A model generated the notes under the pieces. The model was not told the DNA's origin and did no database searches. It saw nothing but the letters and a program-made list of their open reading frames with translations. From contig JBCKUK010000007.1 in NCBI GenBank assembly GCA_038924905.1, positions 1-54,800 on the forward strand: DNA of 54,800 bases. Direction: 5' to 3'. The first letter of the stretch is position 1, and each line of letters starts with the position of its first letter. Source of the DNA: JBCKUK01 sp038924905 (lineage in GTDB: Bacteria > Pseudomonadota > Gammaproteobacteria > Burkholderiales > Methylophilaceae). Of the stretch, positions 42,955 to 50,512 are shown piece after piece. Both the position numbers and the translations under genes were made by a program.

Positions 42955-42989
42955 GGTGCACCCAGCCCTATAAAGGCTTAGCTGGCGCC
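42955..42989 (+). promoter_or_regulatory. 5' leader hairpin of spc transcript
   Basis: GGTG (42955-42958) and CCAGC (42962-42966) pair with GCTGG (42981-42985) and CGCC (42986-42989). The structure begins about 6 nt after the predicted transcript start. Confidence 0.45.
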
Positions 42990-43068
42990 ACAATACTGAC
43001 CGTGGTGTTGCCTGCCGTGATGTTGAGCGGCTAATGTTGGTTTAACGGATTAAGTTGGAGAATTTCTC

Positions 43069-43437
43069 ATGATTCAAATGCAATCGCGGCTGGAAGTTGC
43101 CGATAACACTGGCGCACGATCTGTGGTGTGCATCAAGGTATTGGGCGGCTCCAAGCGTCGTTACGCTGCTATCGGCGACGTTATCAAGGTCACCATTAAA
43201 GATGCGGCGCCACGCGGTCGCGTCAAAAAAGGCGAAGTTTACAGCGCTGTCGTGGTTCGTACCAAGAAAGGCGTGCGTCGTCCTGACGGCTCTTTGGTCA
43301 AGTTCGATGGCAATGCCGCCGTGTTGTTAAATAACAAGCTGGAACCAATAGGTACCCGTATTTTCGGCCCAGTGACGCGCGAGCTCCGCTCTGAGCGGTT
43401 CATGAAAATCGTGTCATTGGCACCAGAAGTATTGTAA
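43069..43437 (+). CDS. rplN: 50S ribosomal protein L14
   Basis: The 122-residue L14 forms intersubunit bridges and is the target of the silencing factor RsfS. MIQMQSRLEVADNTGARSV, CIKVLGGSKRRYAAIGDVI and GTRIFGPVTRELR are diagnostic. It begins the spc operon. Confidence 0.99.
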   Translation: MIQMQSRLEVADNTGARSVVCIKVLGGSKRRYAAIGDVIKVTIKDAAPRGRVKKGEVYSAVVVRTKKGVRRPDGSLVKFDGNAAVLLNNKLEPIGTRIFGPVTRELRSERFMKIVSLAPEVL

Positions 43438-43447
43438 GGAGCTGGTA

Positions 43448-43765
43448 ATGAATAAGATTCGCAAGGGCGACGAGGTCGTTCTGAACACTGGCAAAGATAA
43501 AGGTAAACGCGGCACTGTGCTGCGTGTGTTGGAATCTGGCCAAGTTCTGGTTGAAGGCGTCAACATGGTGAAGAAGCATGCCAAACCTAACCCAATGAAG
43601 GGTATCACTGGCGGTATCATCGATAAAGAAATGCCGATTGATATGTCCAATGTTGCCCTGTTTAATGTAGCCACCCAAAAAGGTGAGCGCGTTGGCTTCA
43701 AGACGCTGGAAGACGGGCGCAAAGTGCGCATTTTCAAATCAAGCGGCGAAGTCGTTGACGCATAA
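43448..43765 (+). CDS. rplX: 50S ribosomal protein L24
   Basis: The 105-residue L24 is an assembly initiator with a KOW motif (IRKGDEVVLNTGKDKGKRGTVL) and the PNPMKGITGGI segment. It is 10 nt after rplN and 21 nt before rplE. Confidence 0.98.
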   Translation: MNKIRKGDEVVLNTGKDKGKRGTVLRVLESGQVLVEGVNMVKKHAKPNPMKGITGGIIDKEMPIDMSNVALFNVATQKGERVGFKTLEDGRKVRIFKSSGEVVDA

Positions 43766-43786
43766 CTTAGGAGATAGACAGGCATC

Positions 43787-44326
43787 ATGGCTAGGTTAAA
43801 AGATTTCTATAAAGATACCGTGGTTAAGCAGATGATCGAGCAGTTCGGTTATACCTCTGCCATGGAAGTTCCGCAGATAAAAAAAATCACACTGAATATG
43901 GGTGTGGGTGAAGCAGTGGCGGATAAAAAGATCATGGAAAACGCGGTGGATGACATGCAAAAGATCGCAGGGCAAAAACCGGTCGTTACCAAAGCCAAAA
44001 AGTCTGTTGCAGCATTCAAAATTCGTGATGACTATCCGGTTGGCTGCAAGGTAACTTTGCGCCGTGAGCGCATGTATGAATTTCTTGATCGCCTGGTAAC
44101 TGTGGCAATTCCGCGTATGCGTGACTTTCGCGGCATTTCTGCCAAGTCATTTGATGGTCGTGGCAATTACAACATGGGTGTTAAAGAGCAAATTATTTTC
44201 CCGGAAATCGAGTACGACAAGATTGATGCAATCCGCGGGATGAATGTCACCATCACAACAACGGCAAAATCTGACGAAGAGGCGCGCGCATTACTCGCCG
44301 CATTCAGATTCCCGTTTAGAAACTGA
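43787..44326 (+). CDS. rplE: 50S ribosomal protein L5
   Basis: The 179-residue L5 binds 5S rRNA and contacts the P-site tRNA. EVPQIKKITLNMGVGEAVADK, FKIRDDYPVGCKVTLR and PEIEYDKIDAIRGMNVTI are present. It is followed by rpsN in the usual spc order. Confidence 0.99.
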   Translation: MARLKDFYKDTVVKQMIEQFGYTSAMEVPQIKKITLNMGVGEAVADKKIMENAVDDMQKIAGQKPVVTKAKKSVAAFKIRDDYPVGCKVTLRRERMYEFLDRLVTVAIPRMRDFRGISAKSFDGRGNYNMGVKEQIIFPEIEYDKIDAIRGMNVTITTTAKSDEEARALLAAFRFPFRN

Positions 44327-44333
44327 GGACGTC

Positions 44334-44639
44334 ATGGCCAAGACTTGTATGATGGAACGCGAACAAAAACGTCGCGAAACAGTAAAAAAATACGCAGCCA
44401 AGCGCGCTGAATTAGCCGCCGCAGCTACTGACTTGAAGGCCTCACCAGAAGATCGCCGTGAGGCTCGTCTAAAACTGCAAGGCTTGCCACGCAACTCCAG
44501 CGCGGTGCGTCTGCGTAACCGCTGTGCATTAACCGGACGCCCTCGTGGTGTATATAGTAAATTTGGAATTGGGCGCAGCAAACTGCGCGAGCTCATGATG
44601 CGTGGCGAAGTGCCAGGTGTCACTAAAGCTAGTTGGTAA
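44334..44639 (+). CDS. rpsN: 30S ribosomal protein S14 (zinc-free long form)
   Basis: The 101-residue S14 is the long proteobacterial form that lacks the paired CxxC zinc knuckle; only the conserved NRCALTGRPRGVY remains. ATG 44334 follows the rplE stop by 7 nt. An in-frame upstream start at 44244 would overlap rplE and is rejected. Confidence 0.97.
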   Translation: MAKTCMMEREQKRRETVKKYAAKRAELAAAATDLKASPEDRREARLKLQGLPRNSSAVRLRNRCALTGRPRGVYSKFGIGRSKLRELMMRGEVPGVTKASW

Positions 44640-44654
44640 CGGGGGTATTGAACA

Positions 44655-45050
44655 ATGAGCATGAGTGATCCGATCGCCGATATGCTAACGCGTATTCGTA
44701 ACGCGCAAAGCGTCAATAAGCTGATGGTTTCAATGCCATCATCCAAGCTCAAGACAGCGATAGTGGCTGTTTTGAAGGATGAAGGTTATATTGACGATTT
44801 TGCCGTGCAAGAGAATGACGGCAAGGCACAGTTGAATATCAGCCTTAAGTACTACGCTGGCCGCCCAGTAATAGAAATGATTGACCGCGTAAGTAAACCC
44901 GGTCTGCGCGTCTATCGTGGCAACCAGAATATGCCTACGGTAATGAATGGCCTTGGCGTGACTATTATGTCCACGTCCAAGGGTGTGATGACTGATCGTA
45001 AAGCACGTGCTGCCGGAATCGGTGGCGAAGTGCTGTGCGTAGTGGCTTAG
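44655..45050 (+). CDS. rpsH: 30S ribosomal protein S8
   Basis: The 131-residue S8 binds the central domain of 16S rRNA and in E. coli represses the spc operon. SDPIADMLTRIRNAQ and the C-terminal STSKGVMTDRKARAAGIGGEVLC are diagnostic. It is 15 nt after rpsN. Confidence 0.99.
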   Translation: MSMSDPIADMLTRIRNAQSVNKLMVSMPSSKLKTAIVAVLKDEGYIDDFAVQENDGKAQLNISLKYYAGRPVIEMIDRVSKPGLRVYRGNQNMPTVMNGLGVTIMSTSKGVMTDRKARAAGIGGEVLCVVA

Positions 45051-45060
45051 GGAGAGAACC

Positions 45061-45594
45061 ATGTCTCGCGTAGCTAAAAATCCAGTTGTCATTCCTGCCA
45101 AAGTTGAAGTTGCGCTAAGTGCCGAAAGCATTTCTGTAAGCGGCCCTTTGGGCAAGATAACCCGGCCGTTGAAGGGCGACGTTAACTTGAAGCGTGAAGG
45201 TGATGCTATTACTTTTGCAGCAGCCGATGATAGCCAACATGCTGGTGCCATGTCGGGCACCCTGCGCACCCTGGTTGCTAATATGGTACTAGGCGTTTCT
45301 GAAGGATTTACCCGTAAATTAACGCTGGTTGGTGTGGGTTACAAAGCCCAAGCACAAGGTGCTACGCTGAATCTAGAGTTAGGATATTCCCATCCGATCA
45401 ATCACAAAATGCCTGAAGGTGTTAAGGTTGAAACTCCGAGCCAAACTGAAATTGTTTTGAAGGGTTTTGATAAGCAGGTAATAGGTCAAGTTGCTGCCCA
45501 GATTCGTGCATATCGTGCACCAGAGCCCTACAAGGGCAAGGGTGTGCGTTATGCAGATGAAGTGGTCGTCATTAAAGAAATCAAGAAGAAGTAA
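45061..45594 (+). CDS. rplF: 50S ribosomal protein L6
   Basis: The 177-residue L6 sits near the factor-binding centre. SRVAKNPVVIP, LVGVGYKAQAQG and the C-terminal YKGKGVRYADEVVVIKEIKKK fit the family. It lies between rpsH and rplR. Confidence 0.99.
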   Translation: MSRVAKNPVVIPAKVEVALSAESISVSGPLGKITRPLKGDVNLKREGDAITFAAADDSQHAGAMSGTLRTLVANMVLGVSEGFTRKLTLVGVGYKAQAQGATLNLELGYSHPINHKMPEGVKVETPSQTEIVLKGFDKQVIGQVAAQIRAYRAPEPYKGKGVRYADEVVVIKEIKKK

Positions 45595-45612
45595 GGTTGC
45601 TTAGGAACAGTT

Positions 45613-45966
45613 ATGCACAATACAAATTCACGCCTGCGTCGAGCACGTAAAACCCGTGCCAAAATCGCTGAACTGAAGGTCACGCGTTTGAGTGTGCATC
45701 GCAGTAACGGCCACATTTACGCACAGATTATTGCTGAAACAGGTGACAAGGTACTGGCCAGCGCCTCTACCATGGAGGCAGATGTTCGTAAGAAAGTTAA
45801 ATACGGTGGCAACATCGCCGCAGCAGCGGTAATCGGCAAGCGTATTGCTGAAAAAGCCAAGGCTGCCGGCATTACTTCAGTTGCTTTTGATCGTTCTGGC
45901 TACAAATACCATGGTCGTATCAAGGCGCTTGCTGAAGCCGCCCGTGAACACGGCTTGTCCTTCTAA
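45613..45966 (+). CDS. rplR: 50S ribosomal protein L18
   Basis: The 117-residue L18 brings 5S rRNA into the large subunit. RLRRARKTRAKI, RLSVHRSNGHIYAQII and VAFDRSGYKYHGRIKALAEAAREHGLSF are typical. Confidence 0.99.
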   Translation: MHNTNSRLRRARKTRAKIAELKVTRLSVHRSNGHIYAQIIAETGDKVLASASTMEADVRKKVKYGGNIAAAAVIGKRIAEKAKAAGITSVAFDRSGYKYHGRIKALAEAAREHGLSF

Positions 45967-45997
45967 ATTACGAGCTAGCTAAAAGACAGGATTGATG

Positions 45998-46510
45998 ATG
46001 GCAAAAGCAAAAGAAATGGAACAACAACAGACCGACGGCATGCGCGAGAAAATGATCGCGATTAACCGTGTGACCAAAGTGGTCAAGGGTGGCCGGATTA
46101 TGAGTTTTGCAGCGCTTACTGTGGTTGGCGATGGCGATGGCGCAGTTGGCATGGGCAAAGGCAAAGCACGCGAAGTGCCGGTAGCTGTACAAAAAGCCAT
46201 GGACGAGGCACGTCGCGGTATGGTTAAAGTGAGTTTAAACAACGGTACCTTGCATCATGCGGTAACCGGTGTTCATGGCGCAGCCAAGGTGTTTATTCAG
46301 CCAGCTTCCGAAGGTACCGGTATTATCGCCGGCGGTGCCATGCGCGCAATCTTTGAAGTGATGGGAGTGACCAATATATTAGCCAAATGCATTGGTTCTA
46401 CTAACCCCTACAATGTGGTTCGTGCCACGTTAAATGGACTTGAATCAATGAACACGCCAGCTGAAATTGCAGCCAAACGTGGCAAGACCGTAGAAGAAAT
46501 CAGGGGTTAA
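45998..46510 (+). CDS. rpsE: 30S ribosomal protein S5
   Basis: The 170-residue S5 helps fidelity and mRNA unwinding. REKMIAINRVTKVVKGGRIMSFAALTVVGDGDG includes the loop altered in spectinomycin resistance, which looks wild type. Three in-frame starts occur (TTG 45992, ATG 45995, ATG 45998); ATG 45998 has the best spacing from the AGG at 45988-45990 and gives the family-like MAKAK. Confidence 0.96.
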   Translation: MAKAKEMEQQQTDGMREKMIAINRVTKVVKGGRIMSFAALTVVGDGDGAVGMGKGKAREVPVAVQKAMDEARRGMVKVSLNNGTLHHAVTGVHGAAKVFIQPASEGTGIIAGGAMRAIFEVMGVTNILAKCIGSTNPYNVVRATLNGLESMNTPAEIAAKRGKTVEEIRG

Positions 46511-46512
46511 TC

Positions 46513-46719
46513 ATGGCTAAAGAAAAAGCTGGCGCAGCTACAAATAAAATCAAGGTTACCTTGGTAAAGAGCACGATCGGCCGTATCGCATCGCATCGAG
46601 CATGTGTGGCGGGTCTGGGTTTGCGTCGTATACGTCATACAGTTGAACTGCAAGATACGCCAGCTGTGCGGGGCATGATCAACGCAGTAGGCTATCTGTT
46701 AAAGGTAGAGGCATCATGA
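46513..46719 (+). CDS. rpmD: 50S ribosomal protein L30
   Basis: The 68-residue product contains the family core IKVTLVKSTIGRIASHRACVAGLGLRRI and ends LLKVE. It has a short N-terminal KEKAGAATNK lead. Its TGA overlaps the rplO ATG. Confidence 0.97.
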   Translation: MAKEKAGAATNKIKVTLVKSTIGRIASHRACVAGLGLRRIRHTVELQDTPAVRGMINAVGYLLKVEAS

Positions 46720-47150
46720 ATTTGAATTCCATCAAGCCTGCAGAAGGCAGTAAACGCGAGAGGCGCCGTGTTGGTCGCGGTATCGGCTCCGGTTTTGGTA
46801 AAACCGCTGGCCGTGGTCATAAAGGACAGAAGTCCCGTACTGGCGGCTTCCACAAGGTTGGTTTTGAAGGCGGCCAAATGCCTTTGCAACGCCGTTTGCC
46901 TAAACGTGGTTTTGTGTCATTCACCAAATCTGATACTGCGCGCGTTCGCACAGGTGAACTGGTCAAGGTGCAGGCGGATGTAATTGATTTGCTGGCATTG
47001 AAAGCAGCTAACGTAATTGCTGGCAGTGTTAAAACGGCCAAGGTATACCTTTCGGGTGATGTCACTCGTAAGATTACTGTGCAAGGTTTGTTGCTGAGCA
47101 AGGGTGCACGTGCCGCCGTTGAAGCGGCTGGCGGTAAGATCGTAGAATAA
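46716..47150 (+). CDS. rplO: 50S ribosomal protein L15
   Basis: The 144-residue L15 has the Gly/Arg-rich RNA-binding N-terminus GRGIGSGFGKTAGRGHKGQKSR and the C-terminal VQGLLLSKGARAAVEAAGGKI. It is coupled to rpmD through ATGA and precedes secY by 20 nt. Confidence 0.99.
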   Translation: MNLNSIKPAEGSKRERRRVGRGIGSGFGKTAGRGHKGQKSRTGGFHKVGFEGGQMPLQRRLPKRGFVSFTKSDTARVRTGELVKVQADVIDLLALKAANVIAGSVKTAKVYLSGDVTRKITVQGLLLSKGARAAVEAAGGKIVE

Positions 47151-47170
47151 GACAAGGCGAGCAAAACCCA

Positions 47171-48493
47171 TTGGCTAATGATAGTTTTCTAGGTGCAGTT
47201 GGCAAAATGAGCGAGCTAAAAAGCCGCTTGTTATTTGTACTCGGCGCCTTGATTGTGTTTCGCTTGGGCGCGCATATCCCGGTTCCTGGTATTGATCCGG
47301 ACGTGTTGGCCAAGTTGTTTGATTCGCAGAAGGATGGCATTTTGGGCATGTTTAACATGTTCTCCGGGGGCGCCTTGGAACGGTTTGCCGTGTTTGCTCT
47401 TGGCATCATGCCCTATATTTCTTCTTCGATTATTATGCAGTTGCTGACCGTTGTTTCGCCACAGATGGAGCAATTGAAAAAAGAGGGCGAGGCTGGAAGA
47501 CGCCAGATTACCAAATATACGCGATACGGCACTCTGGTATTGGCAACCTTTCAGGCGCTGGGTATTGCTATCGCATTTGAAGGGCAGCCTGGTCTGGTTA
47601 TAGATCCTGGCCTGATGTTCCGCATAGCAGCGGTTGCGACATTGGTTAGCGGCACGATGTTTTTGATGTGGCTAGGAGAACAAATTACTGAACGTGGTAT
47701 TGGCAATGGTATTTCCATCATCATTTTTGCCGGGATTGTGGCCGGATTGCCACACGCAATTGCTAGTACGCTGGAATTACAGAGGACCGGCGCTTTCTCA
47801 ATCCCGCTGGTACTGTTCCTGTTTGCAGCGGTGATATTGGTAACTGCCTTTGTAGTGTTTGTCGAGAAGGGTCAACGCAAGATTACAGTGAACTATGCCA
47901 AACGACAGGTGGGGAATAAATTGATGGGCGGGCAAACTACACATTTGCCATTGAAGCTCAATATGTCGGGGGTGATCCCGCCCATTTTTGCTTCAAGCAT
48001 CATTTTATTTCCGGCAACAATGGCCAGCTGGTTTGGCAGTCATGAAAGCATGACCTGGTTAAAAGACCTTGGGTCGACGTTGTCTCCGGGGCAGCCGATC
48101 TACATTATATTATTTGCGGCCGCGATTATGTTTTTCTGTTTTTTCTATACGGCGTTGGTATTTAGCCCTAAAGAAACGGCGGATAACTTGAAGAAGAGTG
48201 GCGCGTTTGTGCCTGGTATACGGCCTGGCGAACAAACCGCTAAGTATATTGATCGCATTATGGGGCGTTTGACGCTGGCCGGTGCGATATATATTACGCT
48301 GGTGTGTTTGTTACCAGAGTTTTTGCGGTTGGAATTTAATACGCCCTTTTACTTTGGGGGTACATCACTGTTGATTATTGTGGTGGTGGCTATGGATTTC
48401 AGGACACAGGTGGAGTCGCATTTAATGTCGCACCAGTATGAAAGTTTGCTGAAAAAAGCCAATTTTAAGGGTGGCGCAGGCAGTACGCGCTAA
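47171..48493 (+). CDS. secY: Preprotein translocase channel subunit SecY
   Basis: The 440-residue, ten-helix SecY forms the Sec channel with SecE and SecG. Recognisable parts are FRLGAHIPVPGID after the first helix, the cytoplasmic KFTRYG-like KYTRYG loop, GIGNGISIIIFAGI and PGIRPGEQTAKYID in the C5 loop. The start is TTG at 47171; no ATG would keep the N-terminal SFLGAVGKMSELKSRL, and the binding site is weak. This position between rplO and infA is the usual one. Confidence 0.97.
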   Translation: MANDSFLGAVGKMSELKSRLLFVLGALIVFRLGAHIPVPGIDPDVLAKLFDSQKDGILGMFNMFSGGALERFAVFALGIMPYISSSIIMQLLTVVSPQMEQLKKEGEAGRRQITKYTRYGTLVLATFQALGIAIAFEGQPGLVIDPGLMFRIAAVATLVSGTMFLMWLGEQITERGIGNGISIIIFAGIVAGLPHAIASTLELQRTGAFSIPLVLFLFAAVILVTAFVVFVEKGQRKITVNYAKRQVGNKLMGGQTTHLPLKLNMSGVIPPIFASSIILFPATMASWFGSHESMTWLKDLGSTLSPGQPIYIILFAAAIMFFCFFYTALVFSPKETADNLKKSGAFVPGIRPGEQTAKYIDRIMGRLTLAGAIYITLVCLLPEFLRLEFNTPFYFGGTSLLIIVVVAMDFRTQVESHLMSHQYESLLKKANFKGGAGSTR

Positions 48494-48505
48494 TTAGGAA
48501 CCTAA

Positions 48506-48724
48506 TTGGCTAAAGAAGATTCAATCGAAATGCAGGGCACGGTGTTGGAGAATTTACCCAACGCTACTTTTCGCGTCAAGCTGGAAAACGATCATGTTGT
48601 ACTGGGGCACATTTCCGGCAAGATGCGCAAGAATTACATCCGCATCTTGCCAGGTGACAAGGTTACGGTAGAGATGACGCCATATGATTTATCGCGGGCA
48701 CGGATTATTTTCCGTGCCAAGTAA
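48506..48724 (+). CDS. infA: Translation initiation factor IF-1
   Basis: The 72-residue OB-fold factor binds the 30S A site. AKEDSIEMQGTVLENLPNATFRVKLEN and HISGKMRKNYIRILPGDKV align closely with E. coli IF-1 and give the same length. The start is TTG at 48506, preceded by AGGA at 48495-48498. It lies between secY and rpmJ. Confidence 0.97.
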   Translation: MAKEDSIEMQGTVLENLPNATFRVKLENDHVVLGHISGKMRKNYIRILPGDKVTVEMTPYDLSRARIIFRAK

Positions 48725-48751
48725 GTGTTAAGTGTTTGTGAGGGATAAAAA

Positions 48752-48865
48752 ATGAAAGTTCGTGCATCAGTCAAGCCGTTATGTCGCCATTGTAAGGTTG
48801 TTCGCCGTCGTGGCGTGGTGCGCATTATTTGTACCGACCCGCGGCATAAGCAGCGACAAGGGTAA
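48752..48865 (+). CDS. rpmJ: 50S ribosomal protein L36
   Basis: A 37-residue protein starting MKVRASVKPLCRHCKVVRRRG and ending PRHKQRQG. It has the zinc-binding CxxC...C...H set (C11, C14, C27, H33) of the C+ form of L36. TGAGGGATA provides the ribosome binding site. It follows infA by 27 nt. Confidence 0.97.
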   Translation: MKVRASVKPLCRHCKVVRRRGVVRIICTDPRHKQRQG

Positions 48866-48913
48866 TTAGGCAACATTTTAGTTGTGAGATAGGCGCATTT
48901 TTGAAAATGCTAA

Positions 48914-48942
48914 TTGTTAATAACTGGCTAAGCTGTTAAAAT
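48914..48942 (+). promoter_or_regulatory. Sigma70 promoter of the alpha operon
   Basis: TTGTTA (48914-48919), 17 nt and TAAAAT (48937-48942) lie in the 146-nt gap between rpmJ and rpsM. The predicted start is near 48949. Confidence 0.65.
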
Positions 48943-48953
48943 ATTAGGCTTTT

Positions 48954-48994
48954 TTGGCGATTATAAAAGCGATTTAATTGAAACCATGCGCCAA
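48954..48994 (+). promoter_or_regulatory. 5' leader stem of alpha-operon transcript
   Basis: TTGGCG (48954-48959) pairs with CGCCAA (48989-48994), enclosing 29 nt, just upstream of the rpsM GGAGTAGGAG. In E. coli S4 binds a pseudoknot in this leader; whether this is the same structure needs a fold comparison. Confidence 0.4.
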
Positions 48995-49011
48995 TATTTT
49001 GGAGTAGGAGA

Positions 49012-49374
49012 ATGGCTCGGATAGCAGGGGTAAACATACCCAATCATAAGCATGCTGATATTGCCTTGACATCGATTTACGGTGTGGGTCGCAACACGGC
49101 AATACGGATCTGTCAGGCTGCTGGCGTTTTAGCCTCAGCCAAGATCAAAGATCTTAACGACGCTGAAGTTGAGAAGCTGCGCGACGCAGTTGCCAAGATT
49201 AAAGTGGAGGGCGATCTTCGCCGTGAAGTTTCAATGAACATCAAGCGTTTGATGGATTTGGGCTGCTATCGCGGCGTGCGTCACCGTCGTGGTTTACCGG
49301 TTCGTGGCCAACGCACTAAAACTAATGCGCGGACACGTAAGGGTCCGATCAAGGCGATTAAGGTCTCTAAATAA
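49012..49374 (+). CDS. rpsM: 30S ribosomal protein S13
   Basis: The 120-residue S13 contacts the P-site tRNA and L5. ARIAGVNIPNHKH, the helix-two-turn-helix IYGVGRNTA and the C-terminal RGLPVRGQRTKTNARTRKGP are diagnostic. It begins the alpha operon. Confidence 0.99.
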   Translation: MARIAGVNIPNHKHADIALTSIYGVGRNTAIRICQAAGVLASAKIKDLNDAEVEKLRDAVAKIKVEGDLRREVSMNIKRLMDLGCYRGVRHRRGLPVRGQRTKTNARTRKGPIKAIKVSK

Positions 49375-49413
49375 GAATTCTTAGTAAGAATTATTGGTTA
49401 AGGAATAAACAGC

Positions 49414-49803
49414 ATGGCAAAAGCTAACGTACGGGTAAAAAAGAAGGTCAAAAAGAATATTGCCGAGGGCATTGCCCACGTGCATGCCTCTTTTAACAAT
49501 ACGATTATTACCATTACTGATCGTCAGGGTAACGCGCTTTCCTGGGCGACCTCAGGCGGCGCAGGTTTCAAGGGTTCGCGTAAGAGCACCCCTTTTGCCG
49601 CTCAGGTAGCCGGTGAGGCAGCAGGTAAAGCTGCGCAGGAATGTGGCGTAAAAAATCTTGAAGTTCGTATTAAAGGCCCTGGTCCCGGCCGCGAGTCCGC
49701 AGTTCGCGCACTCAACGCAGCAGGCTTTAAAATTACCAGCATTTCCGATGTAACGCCAGTGCCACACAATGGCTGCCGTCCACCCAAGAAACGTAGAATT
49801 TAA
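49414..49803 (+). CDS. rpsK: 30S ribosomal protein S11
   Basis: The 129-residue S11 lies in the platform near the anti-Shine-Dalgarno end of 16S rRNA. AHVHASFNNTIITITDRQGN, SWATSGGAGFKGSRKSTPFAAQ and the C-terminal PVPHNGCRPPKKRR are invariant features. Confidence 0.99.
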   Translation: MAKANVRVKKKVKKNIAEGIAHVHASFNNTIITITDRQGNALSWATSGGAGFKGSRKSTPFAAQVAGEAAGKAAQECGVKNLEVRIKGPGPGRESAVRALNAAGFKITSISDVTPVPHNGCRPPKKRRI

Positions 49804-49828
49804 GCAGAAAGAATAACAGGAGAGCACC

Positions 49829-50458
49829 TTGGCTAGGAATCTTGATCCTAAGTGTCGTCAGTGTCGCCGTGAGGGCGAAAAACTTTTCCTCAAGGGCGAA
49901 AAGTGTTTCACAGACAAATGCGCTATTGAAAAACGTAATTTCCCGCCCGGCCAGCATGGTCAAAGGCGCAATCAGCGCTTGTCCGATTATGGCGTTCAGC
50001 TACGTGAGAAACAAAAGCTGCGTCGCATTTATGGCATTCTTGAAGGCCAATTCCGCGGTTATTACGCTGATGCTGATCGTCAAAAAGGTATTACCGGTGA
50101 AAACCTGCTACAGCTACTAGAGTGCCGCCTGGATAACGTGGCATACCGCATGGGTTTTGGTGCTTCACGTACTGAGGCGCGCCAGATTGTTCGCCATAAC
50201 AGTATTTTGGTTAATGGCAAGCGCGTTAACATCCCTTCATATCAGGTGCGTCCTGGCGATGAAGTGGGAGTGACAGAATCTTGCAAACAACAGTTGCGCA
50301 TTAAAGGTGCGCTTGAAGCAGCAGAACAGCGGGGTTTCCCGGAGTGGATTTCCGTGGATGTGAAAGCGTTCAAGGGCATTTTCAAGGCCAAGCCGCAGCG
50401 CGATGAACTACCATCCACGATCAATGAATCGTTGGTGGTTGAATTGTATTCTAAGTAA
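49829..50458 (+). CDS. rpsD: 30S ribosomal protein S4, zinc-binding form
   Basis: The 209-residue S4 is a primary 16S rRNA binder and, in E. coli, the alpha-operon repressor. The N-terminus carries Cys9, Cys12, Cys26 and Cys31, the four zinc ligands known from Thermus S4; E. coli keeps only the last of these. The S4 RNA-binding domain (CRLDNVAYRMGFGASRTEARQIV) follows. The start is TTG at 49829 with AGGAGA upstream. The stop lies in a short tandem repeat. Confidence 0.98.
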   Translation: MARNLDPKCRQCRREGEKLFLKGEKCFTDKCAIEKRNFPPGQHGQRRNQRLSDYGVQLREKQKLRRIYGILEGQFRGYYADADRQKGITGENLLQLLECRLDNVAYRMGFGASRTEARQIVRHNSILVNGKRVNIPSYQVRPGDEVGVTESCKQQLRIKGALEAAEQRGFPEWISVDVKAFKGIFKAKPQRDELPSTINESLVVELYSK

Positions 50459-50491
50459 TTAAACCTCCGAGTAATTAAACTCCAAGTAATT
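50454..50491 (+). repeat. Short tandem repeat at rpsD 3' end
   Basis: AGTAATTAAACCTCC, AGTAATTAAACTCC and a partial AGTAATT follow each other at 15-16 nt spacing, starting inside the rpsD stop region (TAA 50456-50458). The copies differ by one base, which suggests slippage or duplication in the rpsD-rpoA spacer. Confidence 0.7.
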
Positions 50492-50512
50492 TAGGGCCGT
50501 AAGGAATCGTCT

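Noticed and set aside
44244..44333. Longer S14 starting inside rplE
   Set aside because: These codons are the out-of-frame 3' end of rplE; ATG 44334 gives a standard 101-residue S14.
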